A stretch of DNA of 64,000 bases from Oceanobacillus sojae. GTDB taxonomy: Bacteria; Bacillota; Bacilli; Bacillales; Amphibacillaceae. The notes under the pieces are model-generated. The model ran no database searches. It saw only the letters and a list, made by a program, of their open reading frames with translations, and was not told the origin of the DNA. Of the stretch, positions 9,169-18,116 are shown one piece after another; the stretch's first letter is position 1, and the number at the start of each line of letters is the position of its first letter. The DNA is taken from positions 415,570 through 479,569 of the forward strand of contig NZ_LT727812.1 in the NCBI RefSeq assembly GCF_900162665.1. Direction: 5' to 3'. The position numbers and the translations under genes are program-made.

Positions 9169-9199
9169 AGGGGCCTTTTTATAAAGAGGCCTCTGTTTT
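9169..9199 (+). terminator. Terminator after Spo0E-like gene
   Basis: AGGGGCCTTT (9169-9178) pairs with AGAGGCCTCT (9185-9194), with two G-U pairs, and a T-run follows. Confidence 0.75.
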
Positions 9200-9296
9200 A
9201 TTATAATAATACATAAGATAAAACTTCATTCACAGGAAATTTTTCACGTTTATTTATGATAAAATAGAATCTGTCTCCCGGTAAGAACCAAAAATT

Positions 9297-9323
9297 TGAA
9301 ACCAAAAGAAAGTTTAAAACGTA
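9297..9323 (+). promoter_or_regulatory. SigW-type promoter of yuaF-floT
   Basis: TGAAAC (9297-9302), a 17-base spacer and CGTA (9320-9323) match the extracytoplasmic sigma factor W consensus. It lies 36 bases before yuaF. In B. subtilis the yuaF-floT operon belongs to the SigW regulon, so context and sequence agree. Confidence 0.8.
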
Positions 9324-9358
9324 TTATAACTAAGATAAAGAGCAAGGGAGGTTACATA

Positions 9359-9886
9359 ATGACGTTATTTGGTTATGCTATACAGGATTTATACTTATGG
9401 GTGCTTATTATAGCAGCAATTCTAACCGCAGTTGTCCTGCTGTTTGGAGATTTGTTGGATGGTATTTTTGAATCAGTTCCTTTCTTACATCCTGTAATTG
9501 TTCTTTCCTTTTTCATTTTTTTATCCGCCATCGGGTATGTTCTTGAATGGTTTATGAACTGGGGAAGTCTTGTTATTCTCATTGTTTCTTCTATATTAAG
9601 TATTATCTTTGTAAGCCTCCTGCATATATTTGTGCTTGTTCCAATCCGCTCCGCTGAGCAATCCTGGGGCTATTCTGAGGAAGCCTTAATGGGTAGTGTG
9701 GGAACAGTGATTGTATCTATCCCGATAGATGGCTACGGAGAAGTAATGGTGCAATGGAAAAGCGGGGTTATTTCTAAACCGGCTGTAAGCTATGACAATG
9801 AAGCACTCCCTCAGGGAGAACGCGTTTTAATTATCGAAATTAAAGACGGTGTCTTCTATGTCAGCCCTTATGAAACGTTGGATTAG
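9359..9886 (+). CDS. yuaF: NfeD-like membrane protein YuaF
   Basis: A 175-residue membrane protein of the NfeD family, the usual partner of flotillin. Three or four hydrophobic helices cover about residues 8-100. A C-terminal OB-fold-like beta domain follows (GSVGTVIVSIPIDGYGEV through GERVLIIEIKDGVFYV), facing the cytoplasm or membrane surface. The start at 9359 follows GGGAGG; a longer in-frame reading lacks one. It is the first gene of the SigW-type unit. A hairpin without a T-run (9923-9930 with 9940-9947) lies between it and floT. Confidence 0.88.
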   Translation: MTLFGYAIQDLYLWVLIIAAILTAVVLLFGDLLDGIFESVPFLHPVIVLSFFIFLSAIGYVLEWFMNWGSLVILIVSSILSIIFVSLLHIFVLVPIRSAEQSWGYSEEALMGSVGTVIVSIPIDGYGEVMVQWKSGVISKPAVSYDNEALPQGERVLIIEIKDGVFYVSPYETLD

Positions 9887-10030
9887 CTAATATATATTAG
9901 CTTTTCACATATAATGAAACTTCATTCCTTATTCATTGAAAGGAATGCTAGTGGATGAAATCAGCTTGTTCTCATCAATGGGTAGACAGGTGACAGCAGG
10001 CTGAAAATTAAAACATAGAGGAGGAAAAAA

Positions 10031-11575
10031 ATGTCAGAACTTTGGATTGTCATTATTGTAGCAGCAGCGCTTCTGTTAGCTTTACTTGGGCTATTTGTAA
10101 CAAAGTATCGTACAGCGGGACCTGATGAAGCGCTTATTGTTACAGGAAGTTATCTTGGAGGAAAGAATGTTCATGTTGATGAAGCCGGAAATAAAATTAA
10201 AATTATTCGCGGCGGCGGAACATTCGTCGTTCCTGTTTTTCAACAGGCTGAACCTCTTAGTCTACTATCCAGTAAATTGGAGGTAACTACCCCGGAAGTA
10301 TACACAGAGCAAGGTGTTCCTGTTTTAGCAGATGGTACAGCAATTATAAAAATAGGTGGATCTATCAGTGAAATTGCTACAGCAGCAGAACAATTCCTTG
10401 GAAAATCCAAGCAGGACCGGGAAATGGAAGCGAAAGAAGTACTGGAAGGTCATCTTCGTTCTATCCTCGGCTCCATGACGGTTGAGGAAATTTATAAAAA
10501 TCGCGATAAGTTCTCGCAGGAAGTACAGCGCGTTGCTTCTCACGATCTGGCAAAAATGGGATTAGTGATTGTATCTTTCACCATTAAAGATGTAAGAGAT
10601 ACAAATGGATACTTAGAATCTCTTGGTAAGCCCCGTATTGCTCAAGTGAAGCGTGATGCTGATATTGCGACAGCTGAAGCAGAAAAAGAAACACGTATTA
10701 AACGTGCGGAAGCTGCAAAAGATGCTAAACGTGCCGAATTACAGCGAGCAACGGAGATTGCCGAATCAGAAAAAGAAAATCAATTAAAAACCTCCGAATA
10801 TCGCCGTGAGCAGGATACTGCCAAAGCACGTGCAGACCAAGCTTATGATTTTGAAACAGCCCGTTCTAAACAGGAAGTTACAGAACAGGAAATGCAAATC
10901 AAAATTATCGAGCGTCAAAAACAAATTGAATTAGAAGAAAAAGAAATTCTGCGTCGTGAAAAACAATATGACTCAGAGGTTAAGAAAAAAGCGGATGCAG
11001 ACAGATATTCTGTGGAGCAATCAGCTATTGCAGAAAAAGCGAGAGAAATGGCTACTGCAGATGCAAACCAATATCGTATTGAAACAGCTGCCCGGGCAGA
11101 AGCTGAGAAAATCCGCGTGGATGGTCTTGCAAAAGCGGATGCAGAACGTGCGCAAGGGGAATCTGAAGCAGAAGTTATCCGCTTGAAAGGTCTTGCGGAA
11201 GCGGAAGCAAAAGAAAAAGTTGCGCAAGCCTTTGAAAAATACGGTGAAGCAGCAATCCTTGATATGGTTATCAAAATGCTTCCTGACTATGCAAAACAAG
11301 TTGCCAGCCCATTATCTAATATTGATAAGATTACGGTGGTCGATACTGGAAGCAACGGCCCAAATGGCGGAGCAAACAAAGTCTCCAGCTATGCAACCAA
11401 TCTAATTAGTACACTGCAGGAAAACCTGAAGGAAACTTCCGGAATTGATATTAAAGAGTTACTGGCTGGTGCATCAAAAGGAAAAATCAGTCCTGAAACT
11501 CGGGAAGCACCTGCAGCAACAGCAACTTCTGAAGCGGCTGCAGCGAAAACAGATAAAGAAAATACGGATAGCTGA
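10031..11575 (+). CDS. floT: Flotillin FloT
   Basis: A 514-residue SPFH/PHB-domain scaffold protein (YuaG) that organises membrane microdomains. A short N-terminal membrane hairpin (residues 3-22) precedes the SPFH domain (about 25-200). Then comes a long coiled coil rich in Glu-Ala repeats (about 205-400, e.g. KADAERAQGESEAEVIRLKG), and a C-terminal Ala/Thr-rich tail. Length and order match FloT. GAGGAGG precedes the ATG. It follows yuaF as in B. subtilis. The third gene there, an acetyltransferase, is replaced here by an unrelated small membrane protein. Confidence 0.95.
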   Translation: MSELWIVIIVAAALLLALLGLFVTKYRTAGPDEALIVTGSYLGGKNVHVDEAGNKIKIIRGGGTFVVPVFQQAEPLSLLSSKLEVTTPEVYTEQGVPVLADGTAIIKIGGSISEIATAAEQFLGKSKQDREMEAKEVLEGHLRSILGSMTVEEIYKNRDKFSQEVQRVASHDLAKMGLVIVSFTIKDVRDTNGYLESLGKPRIAQVKRDADIATAEAEKETRIKRAEAAKDAKRAELQRATEIAESEKENQLKTSEYRREQDTAKARADQAYDFETARSKQEVTEQEMQIKIIERQKQIELEEKEILRREKQYDSEVKKKADADRYSVEQSAIAEKAREMATADANQYRIETAARAEAEKIRVDGLAKADAERAQGESEAEVIRLKGLAEAEAKEKVAQAFEKYGEAAILDMVIKMLPDYAKQVASPLSNIDKITVVDTGSNGPNGGANKVSSYATNLISTLQENLKETSGIDIKELLAGASKGKISPETREAPAATATSEAAAAKTDKENTDS

Positions 11576-11673
11576 CAAAATAAACTATTAGATACAATGT
11601 GACACAGAGCTGTTTTCAAATGATTCAAGTACTATTATGCTTTACTTTGAAAAAGAGGTGTTAATTACCTGAT

Positions 11674-11967
11674 GTGACGAAAAAACATGGTCTAATTAGC
11701 TATAGTTCTCTTATTGTAGGTATTATCTGCTTTTTCATTGTTTTCATAACGCCTACAAGGATAGCTAATATCGGGAATGTAGTTGGAGATTATATTACAT
11801 TTTTCCTTACAGCAGCAGGTATCATATTATCGATTATTGGGTTAGGAAAGAAAACAGAGAAAAATATCGTTCCTTTTATCTCATTAATTTTTTCCTCATC
11901 CTTCTTTATATTTTGGATAATTGTATTTTTCTTATTAATTACTGGTCAAATGGACTTTGCTCCATAG
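11674..11967 (+). CDS. Small membrane protein of unknown function
   Basis: A 97-residue hydrophobic protein with three predicted transmembrane helices (about residues 8-28, 38-55, 65-92) and no motif I recognise. The only start in this frame is GTG at 11674. GAGGTG at 11655-11660 is the likely ribosome site but is rather distant (13 bases). It follows floT by about 100 bases with no clear terminator between, so cotranscription with yuaF-floT is possible. It looks like the DUF-type short membrane proteins common in Bacillaceae. Function is unknown. Confidence 0.6.
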   Translation: MTKKHGLISYSSLIVGIICFFIVFITPTRIANIGNVVGDYITFFLTAAGIILSIIGLGKKTEKNIVPFISLIFSSSFFIFWIIVFFLLITGQMDFAP

Positions 11968-12051
11968 TACAATCATAGCTCTCTGATTTGAAGTAAGCGA
12001 TATTTAGAAACAACCTCTATTTCTTTATCACTTTCTATGCGTCTTTACAGC

Positions 12052-12091
12052 AAAAAAACTCTGTTCATTTCAAAATGAGCAGAGTTTTTTT
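12052..12091. terminator. Bidirectional terminator
   Basis: AAAAAAACTCTGTTCATTT and AAATGAGCAGAGTTTTTTT form a 19-bp stem with one wobble. It separates the small membrane protein gene from the convergent HIT gene. Confidence 0.9.
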
Positions 12092-12135
12092 ACTTAAAAT
12101 GTATTATTATATAACTTTTTTTGGCAACGGTCAAA

Positions 12136-12555
12136 TTAACTTTTCTTTTGCCCAGCACGACTATTTGACGCATTCTTAAATAAATATCGTATTCCCTTCC
12201 CTCTCATTTGCTCATCCTCATAACGAGGCAATACATGCAAGTGCGCATGCATGATATGCTGTCCTGCGACTTCACCGCTATTCCAGCCAATATTGTAACC
12301 AGATGGAGCATATTTTTCATCAATTATATATTTGACTCTTTGTAAAAGCTCTTTGACGGCCAGCCATTCTTCATCTGTTAAGTCAAATGGAGAGACACGA
12401 TGCCCTTTGGTCACAATCACTCCAGCTCCTTCAAGTGCAATACCTGACTCCTGCGCCTCATCCAATTGTAAAAACATTGCTTTTTCATTTTCCAATATAA
12501 TTTGCTGATTCTTTATTAAATACGGATAGCAAAAAGGACATTCAGATGGATTCAT
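12136..12555 (-). CDS. HIT family protein (nucleotide hydrolase/transferase)
   Basis: A 139-residue histidine-triad protein. The catalytic motif HAHLHVLP (about residues 103-110) fits the HxHxHxx signature, and an N-terminal CPFCY pair suggests a zinc site. Such proteins hydrolyse nucleoside phosphoramidates or dinucleotides. It is the second gene after the XRE-cupin regulator, with an 18-base gap, so the two form an operon. It is distinct from the canonical hit gene at 61447, and its substrate is unknown. Confidence 0.85.
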   Translation of the reverse strand: MNPSECPFCYPYLIKNQQIILENEKAMFLQLDEAQESGIALEGAGVIVTKGHRVSPFDLTDEEWLAVKELLQRVKYIIDEKYAPSGYNIGWNSGEVAGQHIMHAHLHVLPRYEDEQMRGKGIRYLFKNASNSRAGQKKS

Positions 12556-12573
12556 TATTTTGCCTCCCTTTAC

Positions 12574-13143
12574 TCAGACCCTATCAATAAAACAGGTTAA
12601 TACCTTTGCTTCCTGATCGTCCACCGGAAGAAATAAATGTGGCTTGGAGCCTGCAAAATAAGCACTGTCTCCTGTTTGGAGCAGCTGTTTTTTTCCATCG
12701 TATAATAATTCAATTTCCCCTTCTAATATGTAAATAAATTCATCCTGTGAATGCGTATACGTTTTTTCATCACGTAAATTCTGTGATTTCGGAGTAACAT
12801 GTACAATAGTCGGTTCAATTCCACTGTATTGGGAGCGGTTAGCAAGGATTTCATAGGAATAGCCCATGCTTTCGTCCCCTACTTTTTGCGGGCGGTTTCT
12901 CTTCTTTTGAATGACAATATCCTGCTCCTCTTTGTCATCCAATACCCATGTCAGCTGTATATGCAGACTATCACAAATCCTGGATAAAGTAGCTATCGCT
13001 GAAGCTGTTTGTCCGTTCTCTATTTTGGAGAGAAGGCTCTTAGAAATTTTGGAAGCGTCCGCAATTTCCTGCTGTGTTTTATTCTCCCTACGTCTTGCAT
13101 ACTTAATTTTTTCACCGATTTTATGTAATTCGATATTGCTCAT
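12574..13143 (-). CDS. XRE family transcriptional regulator with cupin domain
   Basis: A 189-residue two-domain regulator. Residues 5-63 form a Cro/C1 helix-turn-helix (KTQQEIADASKISKSLLSKI). Residues about 105-185 form a cupin barrel (HSQDEFIYILEGEIELLYDG, GDSAYFAGSKPHLF) that probably binds a small effector. Proteins of this layout commonly control amino-acid or polyamine metabolism genes. It is cotranscribed with the downstream HIT gene. The effector and targets cannot be read from the sequence. Confidence 0.88.
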   Translation of the reverse strand: MSNIELHKIGEKIKYARRRENKTQQEIADASKISKSLLSKIENGQTASAIATLSRICDSLHIQLTWVLDDKEEQDIVIQKKRNRPQKVGDESMGYSYEILANRSQYSGIEPTIVHVTPKSQNLRDEKTYTHSQDEFIYILEGEIELLYDGKKQLLQTGDSAYFAGSKPHLFLPVDDQEAKVLTCFIDRV

Positions 13144-13291
13144 TCCTTCCTGCTAAACTGCATTCGTATTCTATATAATATATTTAATCATAAGCCAGAC
13201 AAACCAATGTAGTCAATCTAAACTCTTGCACTATTCAAAAAAATAACAGTCTTTGAAAAAGGATATTTTTACTTTGCTTATTATACTATAA

Positions 13292-13480
13292 TTACTCCGT
13301 ATCCATGTCAGGCAACAAGATGAAGAAGCAAAGCGCACGGATAACTACCAGGAAGAAATGGAGCATGTTTTATCTTTATATATAACAGGAGATAGCTCTG
13401 CATTAAACACTTGGATGGAGTCAACTGAATTGAAAGCATTAAAGAAATTTATGCAGCAATTAAAAGAAATGAATTTCTGA
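13292..13480 (+). pseudogene. Remnant ORF lacking a start codon
   Basis: An open stretch of about 62 codons encodes an acidic, helical C-terminus (QDEEAKRTDNYQEEMEHVLS to LKKFMQQLKEMNF). It has no ATG, GTG or TTG before residue 23 and is preceded by a stop. The internal ATG at about 13360 has no convincing ribosome site. A strong terminator directly follows, as for a real gene. It looks like the 3' end of a gene that lost its front; the family was not recognised. Confidence 0.4.
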
Positions 13481-13488
13481 TGCATAAT

Positions 13489-13523
13489 AAAAGTCTTGTC
13501 AAAAAAGAATTGACAAGACTTTT
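13489..13523. terminator. Bidirectional terminator
   Basis: AAAAGTCTTGTCAA (13489-13502) pairs perfectly with TTGACAAGACTTTT (13510-13523). It serves mvaB on the minus strand and the remnant ORF on the plus strand. Confidence 0.9.
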
Positions 13524-13532
13524 TCCGCTATT

Positions 13533-14435
13533 TCAAGCATTTTTCAAATAAGCTACTGATCTGCTGGGCAGCGTTTTTCCCAGTTTATTTTGAATATAAA
13601 TACTTGCTTCCTGAATCCGTTTTTCATTAATTCCTGTTTCAATTCCAAGCCCATTTAATAAATACAAAACATCATTGGTGGCAACATTTCCCGCAGCCCC
13701 CGGCGCATAAGGACAGCCTCCTAAACCGCCGACAGTACTGTCAAACCGGGTAATTCCCATATGAAGTGCAGTCATAATATTAGCAATTGCCATTCCCCTC
13801 GTATCATGGAAATGCAGAATCAGCTTATCCTTTGGAAAATAAGGAAAAAGCCCCTCGAGCAGCTTCTCCACCTGCGTCGGCACAGCAGTTCCAATGGTAT
13901 CTCCAAGGGAAAGATAATCTACTCCGCTGTCTATTAATTGATCGCACACCTGGAGTACATTATCCACAGCAATCCGCCCTTCGTATGGACAATCAAATAC
14001 CGTGGAAACATAGCCCGTAACAATTTTTCCTGCATTTTTAGCTGCTTTAATGACCTCTGTCAATACCGGGTATGTCTCAGAAATACTTTTATTAATATTT
14101 TTCCGGTTATGCGTTTCACTTGCCGACATAAATACGGATGCTCCATCGATACCTGCCTCTAAAGCGTACTCTAACCCTTTCATATTTGGAACTAAAGCAG
14201 AATATGTTACCCCGCTTTTTCGAATAATCCGCTTCCCTACTTCCCTTGCATCCTTTAATGCGGGGATCATTTTGGGATGAACGAAGGAAGAATACTCAAT
14301 CTCCGAGACACCTGTTTTTGAAAGCATATTAATCCAGGCAACCTTATCATCTGTAGAAATCCATTGCTTTTCATTCTGTAGTCCGTCTCTTGGCCCAACT
14401 TCCTTCAAATAGACATTACTTGGTAAGCCGCGCAT
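13533..14435 (-). CDS. mvaB: Hydroxymethylglutaryl-CoA lyase
   Basis: A 300-residue TIM-barrel enzyme of the HMGL-like family (YngG), cleaving HMG-CoA to acetyl-CoA and acetoacetate in leucine or ketone-body catabolism. The N-terminal EVGPRDGLQNE metal-site motif and the active-site GGLGGCPYAPGAAGNVAT loop with its catalytic cysteine are intact. The start at 14435 was chosen because GGGAGGG is spaced correctly; an ATG 30 bases upstream is not so served. It is a single gene here, without the acyl-CoA carboxylase or dehydrogenase genes that usually accompany it. Confidence 0.92.
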   Translation of the reverse strand: MRGLPSNVYLKEVGPRDGLQNEKQWISTDDKVAWINMLSKTGVSEIEYSSFVHPKMIPALKDAREVGKRIIRKSGVTYSALVPNMKGLEYALEAGIDGASVFMSASETHNRKNINKSISETYPVLTEVIKAAKNAGKIVTGYVSTVFDCPYEGRIAVDNVLQVCDQLIDSGVDYLSLGDTIGTAVPTQVEKLLEGLFPYFPKDKLILHFHDTRGMAIANIMTALHMGITRFDSTVGGLGGCPYAPGAAGNVATNDVLYLLNGLGIETGINEKRIQEASIYIQNKLGKTLPSRSVAYLKNA

Positions 14436-14647
14436 CAAAATCCCTCCCATTGTATCCGTTTTCATTTTAATTTATGAAAATAGAAATCAAATGTTATTTG
14501 TACAAGTACAACTAAAACTAAGGAGTGCCCTTTTTTCTAATGAAACGAAGAAGCGTAGATGCTGTACAATTTAACTGGAAAATAATTAAATTAAAATTAC
14601 AACAACTGCTCATTTAAGTTTATTTATAATTCAATTCAGTTTCATTT

Positions 14648-14666
14648 TATTCAACTTTGTTGAATA
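14648..14666. promoter_or_regulatory. Palindromic operator candidate
   Basis: TATTCAAC-TTT-GTTGAATA is a perfect 8-3-8 palindrome in the 450-base gap between mvaB and the amidohydrolase. TATAAT lies 16 bases after TTCAAC, so the palindrome would cover the -35 region of a plus-strand promoter. The rest of the gap (14436-14888) shows nothing recognisable. Confidence 0.45.
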
Positions 14667-14888
14667 CAGTATATAATAAAATTTCTGAAAATGTCAATCT
14701 TCCCTGCTGTCAAAATGAAACAATTTTGGTAAGATGGATTACAGTAGTGTTCTTCAGATTACCTTTGTACAAAGGGATTGGGAATATCTCTGAGAATCCG
14801 GCTTAAGTTTAGAAATATTCATCCTTTTAATTTAAACAAGCTACTAAATAAATCTTAATATATGATAGTTTAGACAAGGAGAATCTCA

Positions 14889-16484
14889 ATGATAACGTTA
14901 TATACCAATGGAGTCATACATACATTTCAATTATCTCAGCCAATTGTTGAAGCTGTTGCTGTCAAAGATGGCCGCTTTATTGACATGGGGTCAAGTACTC
15001 AAATACTTGCTTTTTGGGGAACAAAAAGCGATACAATTATTGACCTTGAGGGAAAAACAGTTACTCCCGGGTTAACTGATACCCATCTCCATCTTTCTAT
15101 GCAGGCAATGAAGTTTATCGATTTAGATGTGACCGGAGTTACAAAGAAAGAAGAATTATTAAATAAAATTAAACAGCATGCCAGCACCCTGGAAAAAGGA
15201 GCGTGGCTGCTTGGTGCCGGCTGGGACGAAAATTTATTTACAGATGGCGGTCTGCCGACAAAACAGGAGCTGGATGCTGTTACCCCGCATCACCCGCTTT
15301 TTCTTACAAGAATATGTGAACATGCTGCAGTGGTTAATTCCAAAGCTCTTGAGCAAATTAATTATTCCAGCGATCTTCCTGTTCCGGAGGGCGGCGAAAT
15401 TGTGACTAATCCAGATGGAGAAGCTAACGGATTAATATTGGAATCGGCATCCGTATTATTTAAAGCAAAAATTCCTGATAAATCCTATGACACGTGGAAA
15501 AAAGCACTTCGAAAAACCATTACCACTGTTATTCAATATGGTGTGACCAGTGTTCATTCCAACGATCCAGCCTATTTAGGAGGGTTACAGCAAACCTATC
15601 AACTCTATCATGAATTATTAAATCAAGAAAAAATGGGATTGCGGACAAATCTCTTAATTGATTATGATTTCCTGGAAGATCTTCATAAAGAAGGTATGTA
15701 TGCCGGCTACGGAAATAATACGCTGCAAATTGGAGCAGTTAAAATATTTGCAGACGGTGCATTTGGCAGGAGAACAGCATTATTAAAAGAGCCTTATTCT
15801 GATCAACCCGGACAATTCGGAGAGGCCATGCTTTCTCAGGATACCCTTTATAATATTGTGAAACGTGCAAGAGAGCTTGCGATGCCTGTTGCTGTTCATA
15901 CGATTGGTGATCAGGCATTGGAAAATGTGCTTGACATTCTGGATCAATTTCCTTCTGCTGCATATAGAGACCGGCTGATACATGCGCAGGTTATCAATAC
16001 TGATTTAGTAAAGCGTCTCGCAAGCCCTGACCGTATCGTTGACATTCAGCCCCGCTTCCTAGCCAGTGATTATCCATGGGTAAGAGATCGTCTTGGAGAA
16101 GCTCGAATGCCCTATGCCTATGCCTGGAAAACCCTGCTGGACAATGGCGTTATTTGCGGAGGCGGATCAGATGCACCTGTTGAACCATTGAATCCTTTAC
16201 TCGGAATTCACGCTGCTGTTACAAGAAAAGCTCCGGGAGAGATTCATAACGGCTGGTATCCTGAGCAGAAGTTAAGCATGCAGCAGGCATTTTATTTATT
16301 TACAAAATACGCTGCCTATACAACCAATGAAGAAAAAATAAAGGGAACCATCTCCCGCGGCAAGCTCGCAGATATGACAGTCTATTCTGCTGACCCATTT
16401 CAATTAAAAGATGCTGATAGATTACTGGATACCAGTATTGAAATGACAATTATTAACGGAGATATTGTGTATAGAAAAGGATAA
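14889..16484 (+). CDS. Amidohydrolase, YtcJ/AepA family
   Basis: A 531-residue metal-dependent hydrolase of the amidohydrolase superfamily (amidohydro_3, YtcJ-like). The N-terminal metal motif PGLTDTHLHLS is near residues 60-70, later ligands are in AVHTIGDQA (about 335) and GGGSDAPVEPLNP (about 420). A C-terminal small beta domain ends in DMTVYSADPF. Family members remove N-formyl or other amide groups from small compounds; the substrate here is unknown. AAGGAGAAT precedes the ATG. It is monocistronic. Confidence 0.85.
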   Translation: MITLYTNGVIHTFQLSQPIVEAVAVKDGRFIDMGSSTQILAFWGTKSDTIIDLEGKTVTPGLTDTHLHLSMQAMKFIDLDVTGVTKKEELLNKIKQHASTLEKGAWLLGAGWDENLFTDGGLPTKQELDAVTPHHPLFLTRICEHAAVVNSKALEQINYSSDLPVPEGGEIVTNPDGEANGLILESASVLFKAKIPDKSYDTWKKALRKTITTVIQYGVTSVHSNDPAYLGGLQQTYQLYHELLNQEKMGLRTNLLIDYDFLEDLHKEGMYAGYGNNTLQIGAVKIFADGAFGRRTALLKEPYSDQPGQFGEAMLSQDTLYNIVKRARELAMPVAVHTIGDQALENVLDILDQFPSAAYRDRLIHAQVINTDLVKRLASPDRIVDIQPRFLASDYPWVRDRLGEARMPYAYAWKTLLDNGVICGGGSDAPVEPLNPLLGIHAAVTRKAPGEIHNGWYPEQKLSMQQAFYLFTKYAAYTTNEEKIKGTISRGKLADMTVYSADPFQLKDADRLLDTSIEMTIINGDIVYRKG

Positions 16485-16879
16485 ACATGGTAACGTCAAT
16501 AGTTTTTTATAAGGATAGCCTCGCTCCAATAAAATCTTTTAAGCTCTGCGGAAGGTTTGCTGACCAGCCCTTACCTCCCTCCCGCAGGAGCTTATTTATA
16601 TTTTCTGTCTTCAGCTTATTTTTCATGCTTATTTAAAAGTGGAACTTTATTCAGTGCTTCTTTTCGATGTAAAGCTCCTGATTTTCTCCTTATAAAGTTG
16701 AAATTTCTTTCGGCTGTATTAAGTCAGTCACCTCATTTTTGATACCTCTCCTTCAAAGCACACCTTTTATTTCCAAATAATTGAATAAAGCAGGAAATTT
16801 TATTCAAAAAAGGATAATTATTTATAAATTAGTACTTTTTTCCATATTAAATTATGTTACTATTATACATATTACAAAA
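16485..16879. other. Intergenic stretch without a supported gene
   Basis: Short open stretches exist on both strands, but none has a ribosome site. On the minus strand a 34-codon stretch around 16590-16710 (LNTAERNFNFIRRKSGALH and onward) ends in a stop and might be a decayed coding fragment. I could not identify it. Confidence 0.3.
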
Positions 16880-17680
16880 ATGGAGGTATTAGATGTCAAA
16901 AGAATGCTTTACGTTCTTCTGTCAGCAGTATTTGCAATTGCTTTAACTGCTTGCGGGTCTGGTAATGAAGAAGATGCTGCCGATGCAGAAGAACAAGAAA
17001 CAAATCAAGAAGAAAAACCGCAAACAGATTCTTCTAATGCAGAATTTGATGCACTGGTTTCCGCAATGGAAGAAGAAACAGAAGATACTGCTACACTTCT
17101 TTTCGAAAACAATGAATCTCAGTCTCATGAGATGGAAGGTTTAACATTAACACTGGATGCTTACCAGCTGGTGGAATTAGAAGATTTCCATACTAATTTC
17201 AGTATTCCTTTTGAAGACCAGACAGATGGCGGGGTTATCCTGGCACAATATACTGTTAAGAATGATTCAGATCAGGATTTACATTATATGCCTACCTTGG
17301 ACATAGATTATGTTGGAGCAACAAAATATTATAGTAATTATCGGGATCTGATTCCTTTAGAGGAACAATTACCCACTATATTATCTCCGGATAATGAATA
17401 CTTAGTTGAAGCTGGAGACGAAGTAACCGGCTATTACGCTTATCCTTTTGGTCAGAAGCAATTAGACGACATATTGGCTGAAGGAAATGTTATTGTTGAT
17501 GTACCAGCCCCAACTACGGAATATAATGAATATTCTTCCACAATTGGTTCTGGTACTGAATTTACTCTGCCTTTAGATGATGACAGTGCTGAAAAAAGTG
17601 CTGAAACAGAAAGTCAAGGCTTTTATCAAGATAGAATCAGCGCTGAAAATATGGGTGACAAAGAAATGATTGAGCAGTAG
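16880..17680 (+). CDS. Lipoprotein with Ig-like (DUF5068/DUF4352-type) domain, front part of an amber-split gene
   Basis: A 266-residue reading frame starts with a lipoprotein signal peptide and lipobox LTAC, followed by an acidic linker (EEDAADAEEQETNQEE). A beta-rich domain follows (EGLTLTLDAYQLVELEDF, ILAQYTVKNDSDQDL) resembling extracellular Ig-like lipoprotein domains. It ends at TAG (17678-17680); the same frame continues without further stops to 18115. The start is also odd. GGAGGT at 16882-16887 suits ATG at 16893, which is out of frame, while in-frame ATGs at 16880 and 16904 have no ribosome site. The gene may be decaying. Confidence 0.6.
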   Translation: MEVLDVKRMLYVLLSAVFAIALTACGSGNEEDAADAEEQETNQEEKPQTDSSNAEFDALVSAMEEETEDTATLLFENNESQSHEMEGLTLTLDAYQLVELEDFHTNFSIPFEDQTDGGVILAQYTVKNDSDQDLHYMPTLDIDYVGATKYYSNYRDLIPLEEQLPTILSPDNEYLVEAGDEVTGYYAYPFGQKQLDDILAEGNVIVDVPAPTTEYNEYSSTIGSGTEFTLPLDDDSAEKSAETESQGFYQDRISAENMGDKEMIEQ

Positions 17681-17704
17681 GATGGTATTGGGGAAAGTGA
17701 AGAG

Positions 17705-18115
17705 TTGGCAGATGTGAACATTACATTAGATGGTTATCAAATTGTCGATTTTACTCCGAATGCTGACGAAGCACCCCGCTATACGGATCCAGATAATGTA
17801 GCTATTGCTACGATAAGATTCGAGATTGATAACCAAAGTGATGAGGAAATTGGTCTGGAAGATATATCTTCAAAGCTCACTGTAAATGACGGAACACAAT
17901 ATCTTTTAAATGAAGGAATGCTGGAGCCTTATGACAATAGCGACACTGTTCCATCCGGTGAAGAAGGCGAGCTGCTGCAAACCTTCTTATTAGACAAAGA
18001 AATGTATGAAAAAATTTGGAAGGATAAGAGTATGGAAATTGAAATTGGTCCAATGAGAAATACGGATGCGAAAGATATTTCCAAAGGCAACAAAGCCACT
18101 TTCCAGCTTAAATAA
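17705..18115 (+). pseudogene. Back part of the amber-split lipoprotein gene
   Basis: It is in the same frame as the preceding ORF, separated by a single TAG and 24 bases. TTG at 17705 is the only nearby start and has a weak ribosome site. The 136 residues form a second domain with the same pattern as the first (DVNITLDGYQIVDF, ATIRFEIDNQSDEEIGLEDI), so the intact protein would be a lipoprotein of about 410 residues with a duplicated domain. It lacks a signal peptide of its own and would stay in the cytoplasm if made separately. A nonsense mutation is the simplest reading. Confidence 0.6.
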
Positions 18116-18116
18116 A

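Noticed and set aside
10915-11299. Antisense open frames of 92-119 codons in floT
   Set aside because: They arise from the repetitive Glu/Ala/Lys codons of the flotillin coiled coil and have no start signals.
16557-16742. 61-codon plus-strand frame before the lipoprotein gene
   Set aside because: No ribosome site and an unlikely amino-acid composition; left as intergenic.
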